Made by a program: the position numbers and the translations under genes. This document shows positions 14,246 to 21,233 of a stretch of 35,098 nucleotides of DNA, in pieces. Every line of letters begins with the position of its first letter. Position 1 is the first letter of the stretch. Under the pieces are notes generated by a model. The model was not told where the DNA came from and did not search any database. It saw only the letters and a program-made list of their open reading frames with translations. The stretch is from a virus. The stretch spans positions 1 to 35,098 of IMG/VR virus record IMGVR_UViG_3300033145_002414; one strand, written 5' to 3'.

Positions 14246-14614
14246 TCTTGAATTGGCTAAAAGATTAAAAGAGTTAAATTGTAAGCAAAAAAGCTTATGG
14301 TGGTGGGTAAAACATAAGAAAAATCCTGATGAAAAGCCAATTTTGAACGTATTTCCGCCTTCACTTGTGCTGAATTGGGAGAGATGTTGCCTATGTTTAT
14401 TGATAAAGATAAAGTGCGTTATTTTTTACGATGGTGGAAAGGATGGGATGATGAAGAAAAAGTATATTATTCAAATTTGGCCTATAGAGCATTAGAAGCT
14501 TTATATGGATTGAGAGAATTAGTCTATGAACAGGAGAAGACCGAAGCCAACGCCAAAGCCAAAATGCTAATTTATTTAATCGAGAATAAACTTATTGAGG
14601 CAAAAAATGCTTGA
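14220..14614 (+). pseudogene. Conserved phage protein (EKQVVSLELAKRLKEL ... SAFTCAELGEMLP), frameshifted
   Basis: GGAGG precedes ATG 14220. The first frame gives MELEKQVVSLELAKRLKELN ... KHKKNPDEK, then loses the family pattern. The -1 frame, open from 14333, gives NFERISAFTCAELGEMLP and continues to 14614 with a YLIENKL end. These two halves are the N- and C-parts of one well-spread hypothetical phage/bacterial family. One A is missing from the A run at 14332-14335 (GATGAAAAGCC), or a -1 slip restores the frame. The restored length would be about 131 residues. Function unknown. Confidence 0.7.
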
Positions 14615-14777
14615 AGAAAAAAAGCCGATGAAGGAGGGTAGAGGTGAAAGACCAAAGACTCCAAAGCCTAAAGAAGTATTAGATGCTTGGATAGCAAGAG
14701 ATTTTGCTGGAGAAACAATAAAATCAATGCTAACTAAAAAAGATAAAATTAAAGAATTAAATAATTTCAAAAAATAA
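14607..14777 (+). CDS. Small basic protein, unknown
   Basis: 56 residues from ATG 14607 with GAGG seven bases before, overlapping the previous gene by 8. Lys/Glu/Pro-rich N-terminal half, then a helix (VLDAWIARDFAGETIKSML). No family recognised. Confidence 0.5.
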   Translation: MLEEKKPMKEGRGERPKTPKPKEVLDAWIARDFAGETIKSMLTKKDKIKELNNFKK

Positions 14778-14791
14778 GAGGAAAAGAAGAG

Positions 14792-14989
14792 ATGAAAATA
14801 ATTGATGAAGAGTATTATTGGGTATTAGTTAGCAAAAGACATAAGAAATTATGGAGGCCTAAAAATAAAGATGATTTTTATGATGTTATTTATTCGACTC
14901 CAGAAGATGCTTTAGACTCTGTAAGTATGTTAGATAAAAGATACTACAAACCAATGAGAGTAAGAGTTCGGTTATTACAAGAAAGTTAA
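14792..14989 (+). CDS. Small early protein, unknown
   Basis: 65 residues, start with AGGAAAAGAAGAG upstream. Rich in aromatic and charged residues (EEYYWVLVSKRHKKLWRPK), probably a compact alpha-beta fold. No family or motif recognised. Confidence 0.55.
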   Translation: MKIIDEEYYWVLVSKRHKKLWRPKNKDDFYDVIYSTPEDALDSVSMLDKRYYKPMRVRVRLLQES

Positions 14990-15004
14990 AAAGCGAGGTG
15001 AGAG

Positions 15005-15484
15005 ATGAAAATAGTAATAAATAAATGTTATGGAGGATTTAGTATATCACCATTGGCAGTTAAGGAATTAGCGAAATTAAAAGGTAAGGAATGTTATTTT
15101 TTTAGGAATCCTACAATAGAACGTGATGGTTACATTCCCATTACTTTAGAAGAAGCCAATGAAGAACTTATGTTTTATGCTTTTTCTATACCTAATCCCA
15201 ATGAGTATCTTTATGAGCACCTTCCTAAACATAAAGACTGGCGAAAGATGACAGAGGAAGAAAAAGAATTATACAACAAGAGATATGAAGAGATAAAATT
15301 AGATACACACACAATAGACAGGGCAGATAAGGATTTAATAAAAATCGTAGAAAAGCTTGGTAAGAAAGCAAATGGAAAATACGCTGACTTGAAAATAGTT
15401 GAAATACCTGATTCTGTGGAATGGCAAATAGAAGAATATGATGGCGTGGAGTGGGTATCAGAAAAACATAGAATTTGGGATTGA
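15005..15484 (+). CDS. Conserved phage protein, unknown
   Basis: 159 residues with GCGAGGTGAG upstream. Starts MKIVINKCYGGFSISPLAVKE and ends with a conserved-looking IEEYDGVEWVSEKH. This start/end pair is seen in many phage genomes, always without a known role. It is mixed alpha/beta with a charged middle (105-130). Single gene between small unknowns and the nuclease at 15500. Confidence 0.65.
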   Translation: MKIVINKCYGGFSISPLAVKELAKLKGKECYFFRNPTIERDGYIPITLEEANEELMFYAFSIPNPNEYLYEHLPKHKDWRKMTEEEKELYNKRYEEIKLDTHTIDRADKDLIKIVEKLGKKANGKYADLKIVEIPDSVEWQIEEYDGVEWVSEKHRIWD

Positions 15485-15499
15485 AGGGGGGCATATAAC

Positions 15500-15865
15500 G
15501 TGAACATTCACGAGATAATTAAAATGCACGAAAGACTGAAAAATCCACGCAAAGAGCAAGAGATAAAAAGAGAAATAATAAAATACCTTAAGGCAAAAGG
15601 TTGTTTAGTCATTCCGTATCGCAATGTAGGTATTTGGAAGAAAAAAGATAAAAGCTATATCCCTGGACCATATAAGGGGATTTCAGATATATTAGGCATA
15701 ACGAGAGAAGGTCGGTTTTTTGCCTTAGAAGTTAAGCGACCGGGTAACAAGCCAACTAAACATCAAATAGCATTTTTAGAAGCGGTTAAGTCTTTTGGGT
15801 GTATAGCTGGAGTAGTTAGAAGCGTTAAGGATGTGATTAGTCTTTTTAAAAAAGAAAGGGGGTGA
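15500..15865 (+). CDS. VRR-NUC domain nuclease
   Basis: 121 residues, GTG start with AAGGGGGG nearby. The VRR-NUC/PD-(D/E)XK core is visible: a helix with E19 (KEQEIKREIIKYL), G60-I-S-D63 (YKGISDILG), E77-V-K79 (FALEVKRPG) and Q89 (KHQIAFLE). Such small enzymes cut branched DNA and in phages probably resolve junctions before packaging. It is the last recognisable enzyme of the early operon. The catalytic set looks complete. Confidence 0.85.
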   Translation: MNIHEIIKMHERLKNPRKEQEIKREIIKYLKAKGCLVIPYRNVGIWKKKDKSYIPGPYKGISDILGITREGRFFALEVKRPGNKPTKHQIAFLEAVKSFGCIAGVVRSVKDVISLFKKERG

Positions 15866-15869
15866 AGAT

Positions 15870-16016
15870 ATGCCAGAAAAAGAATTAACAATTGATGAGC
15901 TTAAGAAAGCTCTTGATGAAGGTAGCATTGCCGAAGGTGATGTTATTACCGTCAAAACAGCAGATGCCGGAACTGGTGAAGCTGGAGAAGGTGAAGACAA
16001 AGCATCAAGCGAATAG
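15870..16016 (+). CDS. Small acidic protein, unknown
   Basis: 48 residues with an excellent AAAGGGGGTGA ribosome binding site. Mostly acidic (ELTIDELKKALDEG ... GEAGEGEDKASSE), so it could act as a DNA mimic or partner protein, but nothing proves it. Last gene before a hairpin region. Confidence 0.5.
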   Translation: MPEKELTIDELKKALDEGSIAEGDVITVKTADAGTGEAGEGEDKASSE

Positions 16017-16023
16017 ACATAAA

Positions 16024-16099
16024 AAAAGACGCCTCAAAAATCGAAGCGCCCCTTGATTAATTAAATTATATCCTATCAAAATAATATTGTCAAGGGGCG
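16024..16099. promoter_or_regulatory. Two hairpins before gene 16102; one hides its ribosome binding site
   Basis: CGCCCCTTGA (16047-16056) pairs perfectly with TCAAGGGGCG (16090-16099), which contains the AAGGGG ribosome binding site of the gene at 16102, so the stem could block translation. On the minus strand, CGCTTC/GAGGCG followed by a T7 run (near 16021-16049) looks like a leftward terminator. Confidence 0.45.
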
Positions 16100-16101
16100 T
16101 T

Positions 16102-16293
16102 ATGCTGAAAGTAGAAGTAAGCGAGCAGGAATTAATCCTGCTTAAAAAGATAAGAAGACAGAAAGGACTAGCAGAGAAGAGAAATTATAAGCAAATTTTT
16201 ACAATTGTTTTTAGTCCTGGCGGGAAAACTGCTTTTGTGGATACGACAGATAGAGAATTGATTAAATTTAACAGAAAAAACTTGACAAAATAG
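16102..16293 (+). CDS. Small protein before the late promoter, unknown
   Basis: 63 residues from ATG 16102; a TTG at 16087 would lie inside the hairpin. AAGGGG is only four bases away and sits in a stem, so expression may be controlled. Beta-rich basic sequence (MLKVEVSEQELILLKK ... TIVFSPGG). It lies exactly where lambdoid phages place the antiterminator Q, just before the late promoter that overlaps its stop, but no Q similarity is seen. Confidence 0.5.
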   Translation: MLKVEVSEQELILLKKIRRQKGLAEKRNYKQIFTIVFSPGGKTAFVDTTDRELIKFNRKNLTK

Positions 16294-16310
16294 AATTTAT
16301 AGTATATTAT
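16282..16310 (+). promoter_or_regulatory. Probable late promoter
   Basis: TTGACA (16282-16287), 17 bases, TATTAT (16305-16310); an alternative TATATT box has a 15-base spacer. It overlaps the end of gene 16102 and reads into a strong terminator 50-100 bases on and then the packaging genes. Confidence 0.65.
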
Positions 16311-16316
16311 TAAAAT

Positions 16317-16413
16317 GACAATTTAGTGTGATTTTGCGGGTGTGCGAGCAATATTCAAGCCCGCTCCTCAAAATTGGATTTTAATAAGTCCGTTTGAGGA
16401 GCGGGCTTTTTTT
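16317..16413 (+). ncRNA. Short leader RNA between late promoter and terminator
   Basis: If transcription starts near 16317, an RNA of about 95 bases ends at the terminator. It contains GCGGG (16336-16340), which can pair with CCCGC (16360-16364) in the terminator's left arm, an antiterminator-like choice. A constitutive short RNA before the late genes is the layout of lambda 6S RNA. Not proven to be made. Confidence 0.5.
16357..16413 (+). terminator. Strong rho-independent terminator
   Basis: A 16-bp perfect stem (16357-16372 with 16393-16408), a loop that holds an extra GGA/TCC pair, and a T7 tract (16407-16413). It is the strongest terminator in the window and lies upstream of the terminase genes. 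Confidence 0.9.
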
Positions 16414-16453
16414 ATTGGTTTTTTTAAAAAGGATGCGGTGGTTAAAAAAGAGG

Positions 16454-16529
16454 CCCGCGATGGGCAGGCCGACCTAACCACCTCCACATGTTCGAGGCAT
16501 GTGGCGCTCTACTTAAGCTACACCGCGGG
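16454..16529. ncRNA. tRNA-like cloverleaf, non-canonical
   Basis: On the minus strand: a 9-bp end stem (CCCGCGGTG/CATCGCGGG, one G-U), a D-arm-like TAGCTTAAGTAGAGC, a 7-bp middle stem CCACATG/CATGTGG with 7-base loop CCTCGAA, and a GGTTAGG-TCGG-CCTGCC hairpin in place of the T-arm. The length of 76 fits a tRNA. The short D-loop, long anticodon stem, missing U33 and missing TTCGA loop do not. On the plus strand the loop is TTCGAGG (anticodon CGA, U33 present) but the arms fit worse. A T6 run follows on the minus side. Either a decayed tRNA or a tRNA-mimic/packaging structure. Confidence 0.5.
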
Positions 16530-16571
16530 TAGAGAACATTTTATCAGACTTAACCCTTTTGGGCAATAAAA

Positions 16572-16609
16572 ATGCATTTCGGGGGTGCGACCATGAAATG
16601 TAGATGCAT
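16572..16609. other. GC-rich nested dyad, candidate cos or translation-control hairpin
   Basis: ATGCAT ends (16572-16577, 16604-16609), then CATTTC/GAAATG (16575-16580/16595-16600) and GGT/ACC around GCG form nested symmetry around GGGGGTGCGACC. A GC-rich dyad in an AT-rich genome before the packaging genes resembles a cosN site. It also covers the start of gene 16604, so an mRNA hairpin is the alternative. Confidence 0.35.
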
Positions 16610-17911
16610 CTTGAAAAATTCAAAATCGATCTCATCAAAACTGACTCTTATAACCCTCGCCAGCTTACAGAAAAGCAAGCTTGTGATTTAGAAGAAAGTA
16701 TAAAACGATTTGGTTTAGTTGATCCTTTGATAATTAATAAGTATCCCGGTCGAGAGAATGTTTTAATTGGTGGACACCAACGTTTAAAGATTCTTCAGAA
16801 GTTAGGCTATAAGGAAGTCGACTGTGTCTGTGTCAAGGTGGATCCGGAAAAAGAAAGGGAACTGAATATAAGACTCAATAAGAACCTTGGTGAATGGGAT
16901 TACGATCTACTGGCTAATTTTGATGAAGATTTATTAAAAGATGTGGGATTCAGCTCGGAAGAGCTGGATAAGATCTTTGATATAAAGTTAGAACCCATTG
17001 AAAACTTTGACCTGAAAGAAGAATTGAAAAAATTAAAAATCGATAAAGTCCAAACCAAAAAAGGTGACATTTACCAACTGGGTGATCATCGGCTAATGTG
17101 CGGCGATGCAAGTAAGAAAGAAGATATTCAAAAGCTTATGGGTGGCGAAAAAGCTGATTTTTGCTTTACTGATCCGCCTTATATTCTGGATTATTTAAGT
17201 AAAAAATACAAAGGCAAACCGGCCACCGAAGGATTCGGCTACCGGGCCAACAGAAAATATTTAGAAACCGATGAGGCTTTGACTTTTGATAAATGGCTGC
17301 CGAATATTAAAAAGATCGCTAAAGAGAATTTTAATATTATGGTTTTTGAGAATTGGAAAAATATTATCCCTCTCTGGCAGGAAATGGAAAAATGCTGGAA
17401 GATCAGAAATTTAATCATTTGGCATTTGCCTAATCGCTGTCAGGGATTTGCGGCTAAATATAGATTTTTTAATAAGTACGATATTGCCTTACTGGCAACT
17501 GATGATGAGGTCGAACTTAATCTGAAAGATGAAGATCAACTTTTACAGAATGAATATGAAGTTGCTCTTTATGCAACCCAGGGTAAGCCTCAATGGGAAG
17601 GTTATAAAAAAGGCAATAAATACTGTCCGACCGACGTTGTCAGTTTTAAAGCAAGCGATGCAACCTCATCCGGACAAAGCATTATTTTTGGCACAAAGCC
17701 AGTTGAGATATTAATACCATATTTGAAGGTTTTAAGTAAAAGGGAAGCAAACATAATTGAGCCGTTTGGGGGATCGGGTTCAACTTTAATAGCATGCGAG
17801 AAGATGAAAAGAAAATGTTTTTGTTTAGAATTGGTACCGACTTATTGTGAAGTAATTATCAGCCGGTGGCAGAAACTAACCGGTAAAAAAGCGGAGAAGA
17901 TAAATGGCTAA
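16604..17911 (+). CDS. ParB-like domain fused to beta-class DNA methyltransferase
   Basis: 435 residues. N-terminal ParB/Srx-like domain (1-95) with GGHQR at 56-60 and a linker, then a methyltransferase with motif IV DPPY (190-193) before the SAM-binding motif I EPFGGSGS (386-393), the order of beta-class N4-cytosine/N6-adenine enzymes. It probably methylates phage DNA against host restriction; no restriction partner is nearby, so it is an orphan. The ATG at 16604 has no clear ribosome binding site and lies in a hairpin. It overlaps terS by 8 bases, opening the packaging operon, a common phage order. Confidence 0.9.
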   Translation: MHLEKFKIDLIKTDSYNPRQLTEKQACDLEESIKRFGLVDPLIINKYPGRENVLIGGHQRLKILQKLGYKEVDCVCVKVDPEKERELNIRLNKNLGEWDYDLLANFDEDLLKDVGFSSEELDKIFDIKLEPIENFDLKEELKKLKIDKVQTKKGDIYQLGDHRLMCGDASKKEDIQKLMGGEKADFCFTDPPYILDYLSKKYKGKPATEGFGYRANRKYLETDEALTFDKWLPNIKKIAKENFNIMVFENWKNIIPLWQEMEKCWKIRNLIIWHLPNRCQGFAAKYRFFNKYDIALLATDDEVELNLKDEDQLLQNEYEVALYATQGKPQWEGYKKGNKYCPTDVVSFKASDATSSGQSIIFGTKPVEILIPYLKVLSKREANIIEPFGGSGSTLIACEKMKRKCFCLELVPTYCEVIISRWQKLTGKKAEKING

Positions 17912-18500
17912 TGTAACTATTAGCAAACAACTGGAACGAAGAGCCAAAATTAAGAAGCTATGGATTAAGGGAATTCGTAACTTTTCTGAATTGGCTCGCT
18001 TGGCCGACTGCGGTCTCGATACCGTAAAAAGAGATTTAGTTATTCTGCGTAAGCAGGCCAGAAAGAAAAACGTTAATGCCAGATTAGACCTGCTTAAGCT
18101 TGAAATAGATTATCAGTATTTAGCAGAAATGTCCTCAACTGAGGATTTAATCCAAAGAGCCCTCGATGTTACCGGAAAACAAAAAGTCAAAGTCAAAGAC
18201 GATAAAACAGTAGAAAAGAGCAGAGAAACGCCAGAGCCAAATTATAACGCTATTGTTGGACTTAAAAAGCTTAAAGCTGATTTAATTACTAAGCGCGCTG
18301 AACTTTGGGGACTAACGCAAAAAGGTGGTTTTAATTTAAGTGTGAAAGCAGAAGCACAAGCAAGTGCGGAGGCAAAAGAAAATGTCTTTAGTGGCATTAA
18401 AGAACCAGACATTAGAGCGGTTGTCGAACTCGCAAAAGCGCTTAATTCAGAAAGTGGCCAGAGCGGGCAAAACAGAATTAGCCCGTCGGAATTCGAATGA
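17904..18500 (+). CDS. terS: Terminase small subunit (probable)
   Basis: 198 residues. N-terminal HTH-like region (ISKQLERRAKIKKLWIKGIRN ... DTVKRDLV, split by a few residues), a central coiled coil (about 50-120) and a variable C-terminal tail, the usual small terminase plan: DNA recognition, oligomerisation, contact with the large subunit. It lies right before and overlaps the large subunit by 119 bases in another frame, unusually long. Called mainly from position and fold pattern. Confidence 0.7.
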   Translation: MANVTISKQLERRAKIKKLWIKGIRNFSELARLADCGLDTVKRDLVILRKQARKKNVNARLDLLKLEIDYQYLAEMSSTEDLIQRALDVTGKQKVKVKDDKTVEKSRETPEPNYNAIVGLKKLKADLITKRAELWGLTQKGGFNLSVKAEAQASAEAKENVFSGIKEPDIRAVVELAKALNSESGQSGQNRISPSEFE

Positions 18501-19914
18501 TTTCTGCGAGAAGGTAATAAAAGACGAAAAGGGCGAGCATATCAAACAGGCAGAAATCCACCGGGAAATTCAATGGCATATTGATGAGTGCCGAAAGAGA
18601 AAAGTTTATTGTGGTATTTTAGCACCTTTTAGGCATGGGAAAACAGAGAACGTAGTTATCGCCAGAACATTGAAATATTTAGGTGAAAATCAAGAAAACA
18701 GAATTTTCATTGTTTGCAACAGTGATGATAACGCTAAAGCAAGAGTAACCTCAGTTTCTAAATATATTGAAAGAGACGAAGATTACCATCAAGTTTATCC
18801 TCAAGTTAAGGCAGCCGAAAAAGAAGAGTGGACTAAGCACAAGCTCATCATTGAACGCCAAAGCAAAATTAAAGATGGTTCAGTTGAAGCATGGGGGGTA
18901 ACTTCATCTGGAGCTGGTGCTGGTTGTGATATTATGATTGTAGATGACCCTGTTGATTTAAGAAATGCTATTATCAATCCCGCCTTAAGAAAGACTGTCA
19001 AAGATAACTTTTACAATATCTGGCTTACCCGCCTGACTTCTAAAGGTTTCTTAATTTATATTGCAACTATCTGGCACGAAGATGATTTAACAAATGAATT
19101 ATTAAAAAATCCACGTTTTAAATTTCTAAAGATAGCAGTTGCCAAAGATTTTAGTTGTCTGGAATGCGAATCGCCCTTTAAAGGCAAGTTTAAGATTCCA
19201 TTATGGCAAGCAAGGTGGAACAAGCAGGCTTTATTGAACCGGCGCGGGGAAATTGGTGAAAAGGCCTTTAATCGCGGATTTAGACAGATTGCCCTTTCTG
19301 ATGAGGATAAAACATTCCCATCAGGTTTAAGAATTTTTAAATATGGAGTCAGCACAAAAGATATAGTTAAACCCGAATGGCCAAGATATGCAGGCGTAGA
19401 TCCTTTTGGCCAATGGGTAGTTATATTTACACTGGTCTTAAGCCCTGAGGGAAGAAAGTATCCGATTGACATTAGGCGAGGCAAATGGGGACCAACTGAA
19501 ACGATTTTACAATTAATTGATGCTTATAATACACACCATCATCAAATTATTATGCTTGAAAATAATGCCGCTCAAGAAGCTATTAGGCAATGGGCTTTAG
19601 AAAAAGGCAAAAAAGATATGCCATTAAAAGCATTTACTACCGGCAAACAAAAAGCGGATCCAATAGTAGGTTTGCCTGGTATGGAAGTTGAGTTTGAAAA
19701 TGATGGCTGGATAGTAGCTATGGGCAATAAAGAACATGATCCAGATTGCGGATGTAACTTCTGTAAATTTAAGCAGGAATTAAATGAACATCCTATTGGC
19801 CAGACAGCAGATATTGTTATGGCTGCTTGGATGGCAAGAGAAGCAACGAGAGAAGGTAGAAGCGAAGTTTATGCGGCTACAACTGATGATTATCAATCAG
19901 TTATGCCTGAATAG
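18382..19914 (+). CDS. terL: Terminase large subunit
   Basis: 510 residues from ATG 18382 with CGGAGG nine bases upstream; GTG 18364 is the alternative. ATPase: a Walker A variant APFRHGKT (81-88), Walker B IMIVDD (184-189) with a coupling motif ATIWHEDD (228-235). Nuclease: first acidic residue D340 (AGVDPFG), LENN (392-395) and a final Asp in GQTADIV near the C-terminus. A CxC...C set near 470 (DCGCNFC) is extra. It packs and cuts the genome at the portal vertex. Length and order fit a gp17/TerL of the HK97/P22-like type. Confidence 0.95.
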   Translation: MSLVALKNQTLERLSNSQKRLIQKVARAGKTELARRNSNDFCEKVIKDEKGEHIKQAEIHREIQWHIDECRKRKVYCGILAPFRHGKTENVVIARTLKYLGENQENRIFIVCNSDDNAKARVTSVSKYIERDEDYHQVYPQVKAAEKEEWTKHKLIIERQSKIKDGSVEAWGVTSSGAGAGCDIMIVDDPVDLRNAIINPALRKTVKDNFYNIWLTRLTSKGFLIYIATIWHEDDLTNELLKNPRFKFLKIAVAKDFSCLECESPFKGKFKIPLWQARWNKQALLNRRGEIGEKAFNRGFRQIALSDEDKTFPSGLRIFKYGVSTKDIVKPEWPRYAGVDPFGQWVVIFTLVLSPEGRKYPIDIRRGKWGPTETILQLIDAYNTHHHQIIMLENNAAQEAIRQWALEKGKKDMPLKAFTTGKQKADPIVGLPGMEVEFENDGWIVAMGNKEHDPDCGCNFCKFKQELNEHPIGQTADIVMAAWMAREATREGRSEVYAATTDDYQSVMPE

Positions 19915-19925
19915 GAATCGTAAAA

Positions 19926-21233
19926 ATGTTTGGAGATATACCCTTACTTTTTAAAGGACCAAAAATCATAAAAGAACAATGGAAAGAACTTGCTGAATTA
20001 CAGCATACGGTTTCAATTCTTATAGCTGGAATTGAGGAATATAAAAAATACAAAGGTAACCCTTATCAGACTTACTCATCCGCAGTTACAGAGTTAAGTA
20101 AAAAATATGATGGTACTGCTCAATGGGGTAATCAGATAACTAAAAACATTATAGATGTCAGGGCAGCCTTCATTATTGGACAGGGTATAAAACCGATTAA
20201 CAAATTGGAAAAACCAGGTAAAGAGTTTGAATTTATTAAAGAATTTATAGATTTTAACAATTTGGATGAGGAAGTTCCGCAGGACTGGGCCAAAGAAGCA
20301 GAAATAGAAGGTAAGTTTTTATGCAGATTATTTCCCAATGAGGATAAAAAGCAGATAGAGGTTCGTTATATTCCCTGGACCGCCCATAATTATAAAATTG
20401 AAACCGCAGAGGGTGACTATGGAAAATACGAGAAGGCGGAATATAAAATTAATAAAACTGGGAAAGAAGTAAATTTAAAACCTTCAGAATTCGTTTATAA
20501 AAAATTTGGCGGCAGAACACATAAAGTCAATGAAACGCCCCCTAAAATTGCAGGAGTTTTAAGACAAATTGAAGACTTAGATAAAGCTTTATGGGATTGG
20601 AGACAGATTAATCATTTATTTTCTGCACCAACACCTTATTTTAAATGTGAGGATGTCGAACAGGCAAAAGCGCTGCGGAAATTATTGAAAAAGATTAATT
20701 GGAAAATAGGCAAATTATTAGTTACTACCGCCAATTATGAATTAAAAGGATTTAGCGGGCAGGGTATAGAAAATTTAGAGAAAGAAATTATAACTTTAGC
20801 CAAAATCATATCAGGTGCTACTGGTGTGCCAGTACATTTTTTGGGATTGCCCGATTTAATGAGCAACCGGGCAGTGGCAGAGAATTTAATGGAACTTATT
20901 TACGCTTCAACATCCAAAGAACGCCATATCTGGATAGGAGCTTATGAAGAAATATTTCAAAAAGTTTTAAATATGGCCAATAAAAACTTCCAAAAAGGTT
21001 TTAAGCCAATGGCCGTTGGTGTTGAAATTCCATTTATTACCAAAGAGAAAATGCAGGAAATAGTCGATGTCTGGCTTCCAATTTATGTAAGTGGAGCCAT
21101 AACTCTTGATACATTTTTATCGAAAATTCCTGAAGTAGACATAGAAAAAGAAAAGGAGAGTGCAGAACAATCATCGCTTAAATTATTGGAAGATTTAAAG
21201 AAAAAGGAAAAAGAAAATGAAACAGTATCTTAG
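19926..21233 (+). CDS. Portal protein
   Basis: 435 residues. It has the marks of phage portals: an N-terminal region with SKKYDG..QWGNQITKNIIDVRAAFIIG, a wing region, the central TGVPVHFLGLPDLMSNRAVAENLMEL helix-loop (about 298-322) and a charged C-terminal tail. Twelve copies form the DNA gate of the capsid and the docking site for terminase and connectors. It follows terL with a 12-base gap and overlaps the protease gene by 17, the usual late order. No frameshift or truncation. Confidence 0.9.
   Translation: MFGDIPLLFKGPKIIKEQWKELAELQHTVSILIAGIEEYKKYKGNPYQTYSSAVTELSKKYDGTAQWGNQITKNIIDVRAAFIIGQGIKPINKLEKPGKEFEFIKEFIDFNNLDEEVPQDWAKEAEIEGKFLCRLFPNEDKKQIEVRYIPWTAHNYKIETAEGDYGKYEKAEYKINKTGKEVNLKPSEFVYKKFGGRTHKVNETPPKIAGVLRQIEDLDKALWDWRQINHLFSAPTPYFKCEDVEQAKALRKLLKKINWKIGKLLVTTANYELKGFSGQGIENLEKEIITLAKIISGATGVPVHFLGLPDLMSNRAVAENLMELIYASTSKERHIWIGAYEEIFQKVLNMANKNFQKGFKPMAVGVEIPFITKEKMQEIVDVWLPIYVSGAITLDTFLSKIPEVDIEKEKESAEQSSLKLLEDLKKKEKENETVS

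Noticed and set aside
16087-16101. TTG start at 16087 for the small gene
   Set aside because: It would place the start within the hairpin and before the ribosome binding site; ATG 16102 is better.
16342-16569. 75-codon frame across the terminator and cloverleaf
   Set aside because: It runs through the terminator stem and the tRNA-like element, starts with a non-ATG codon, and has low-quality protein sequence.
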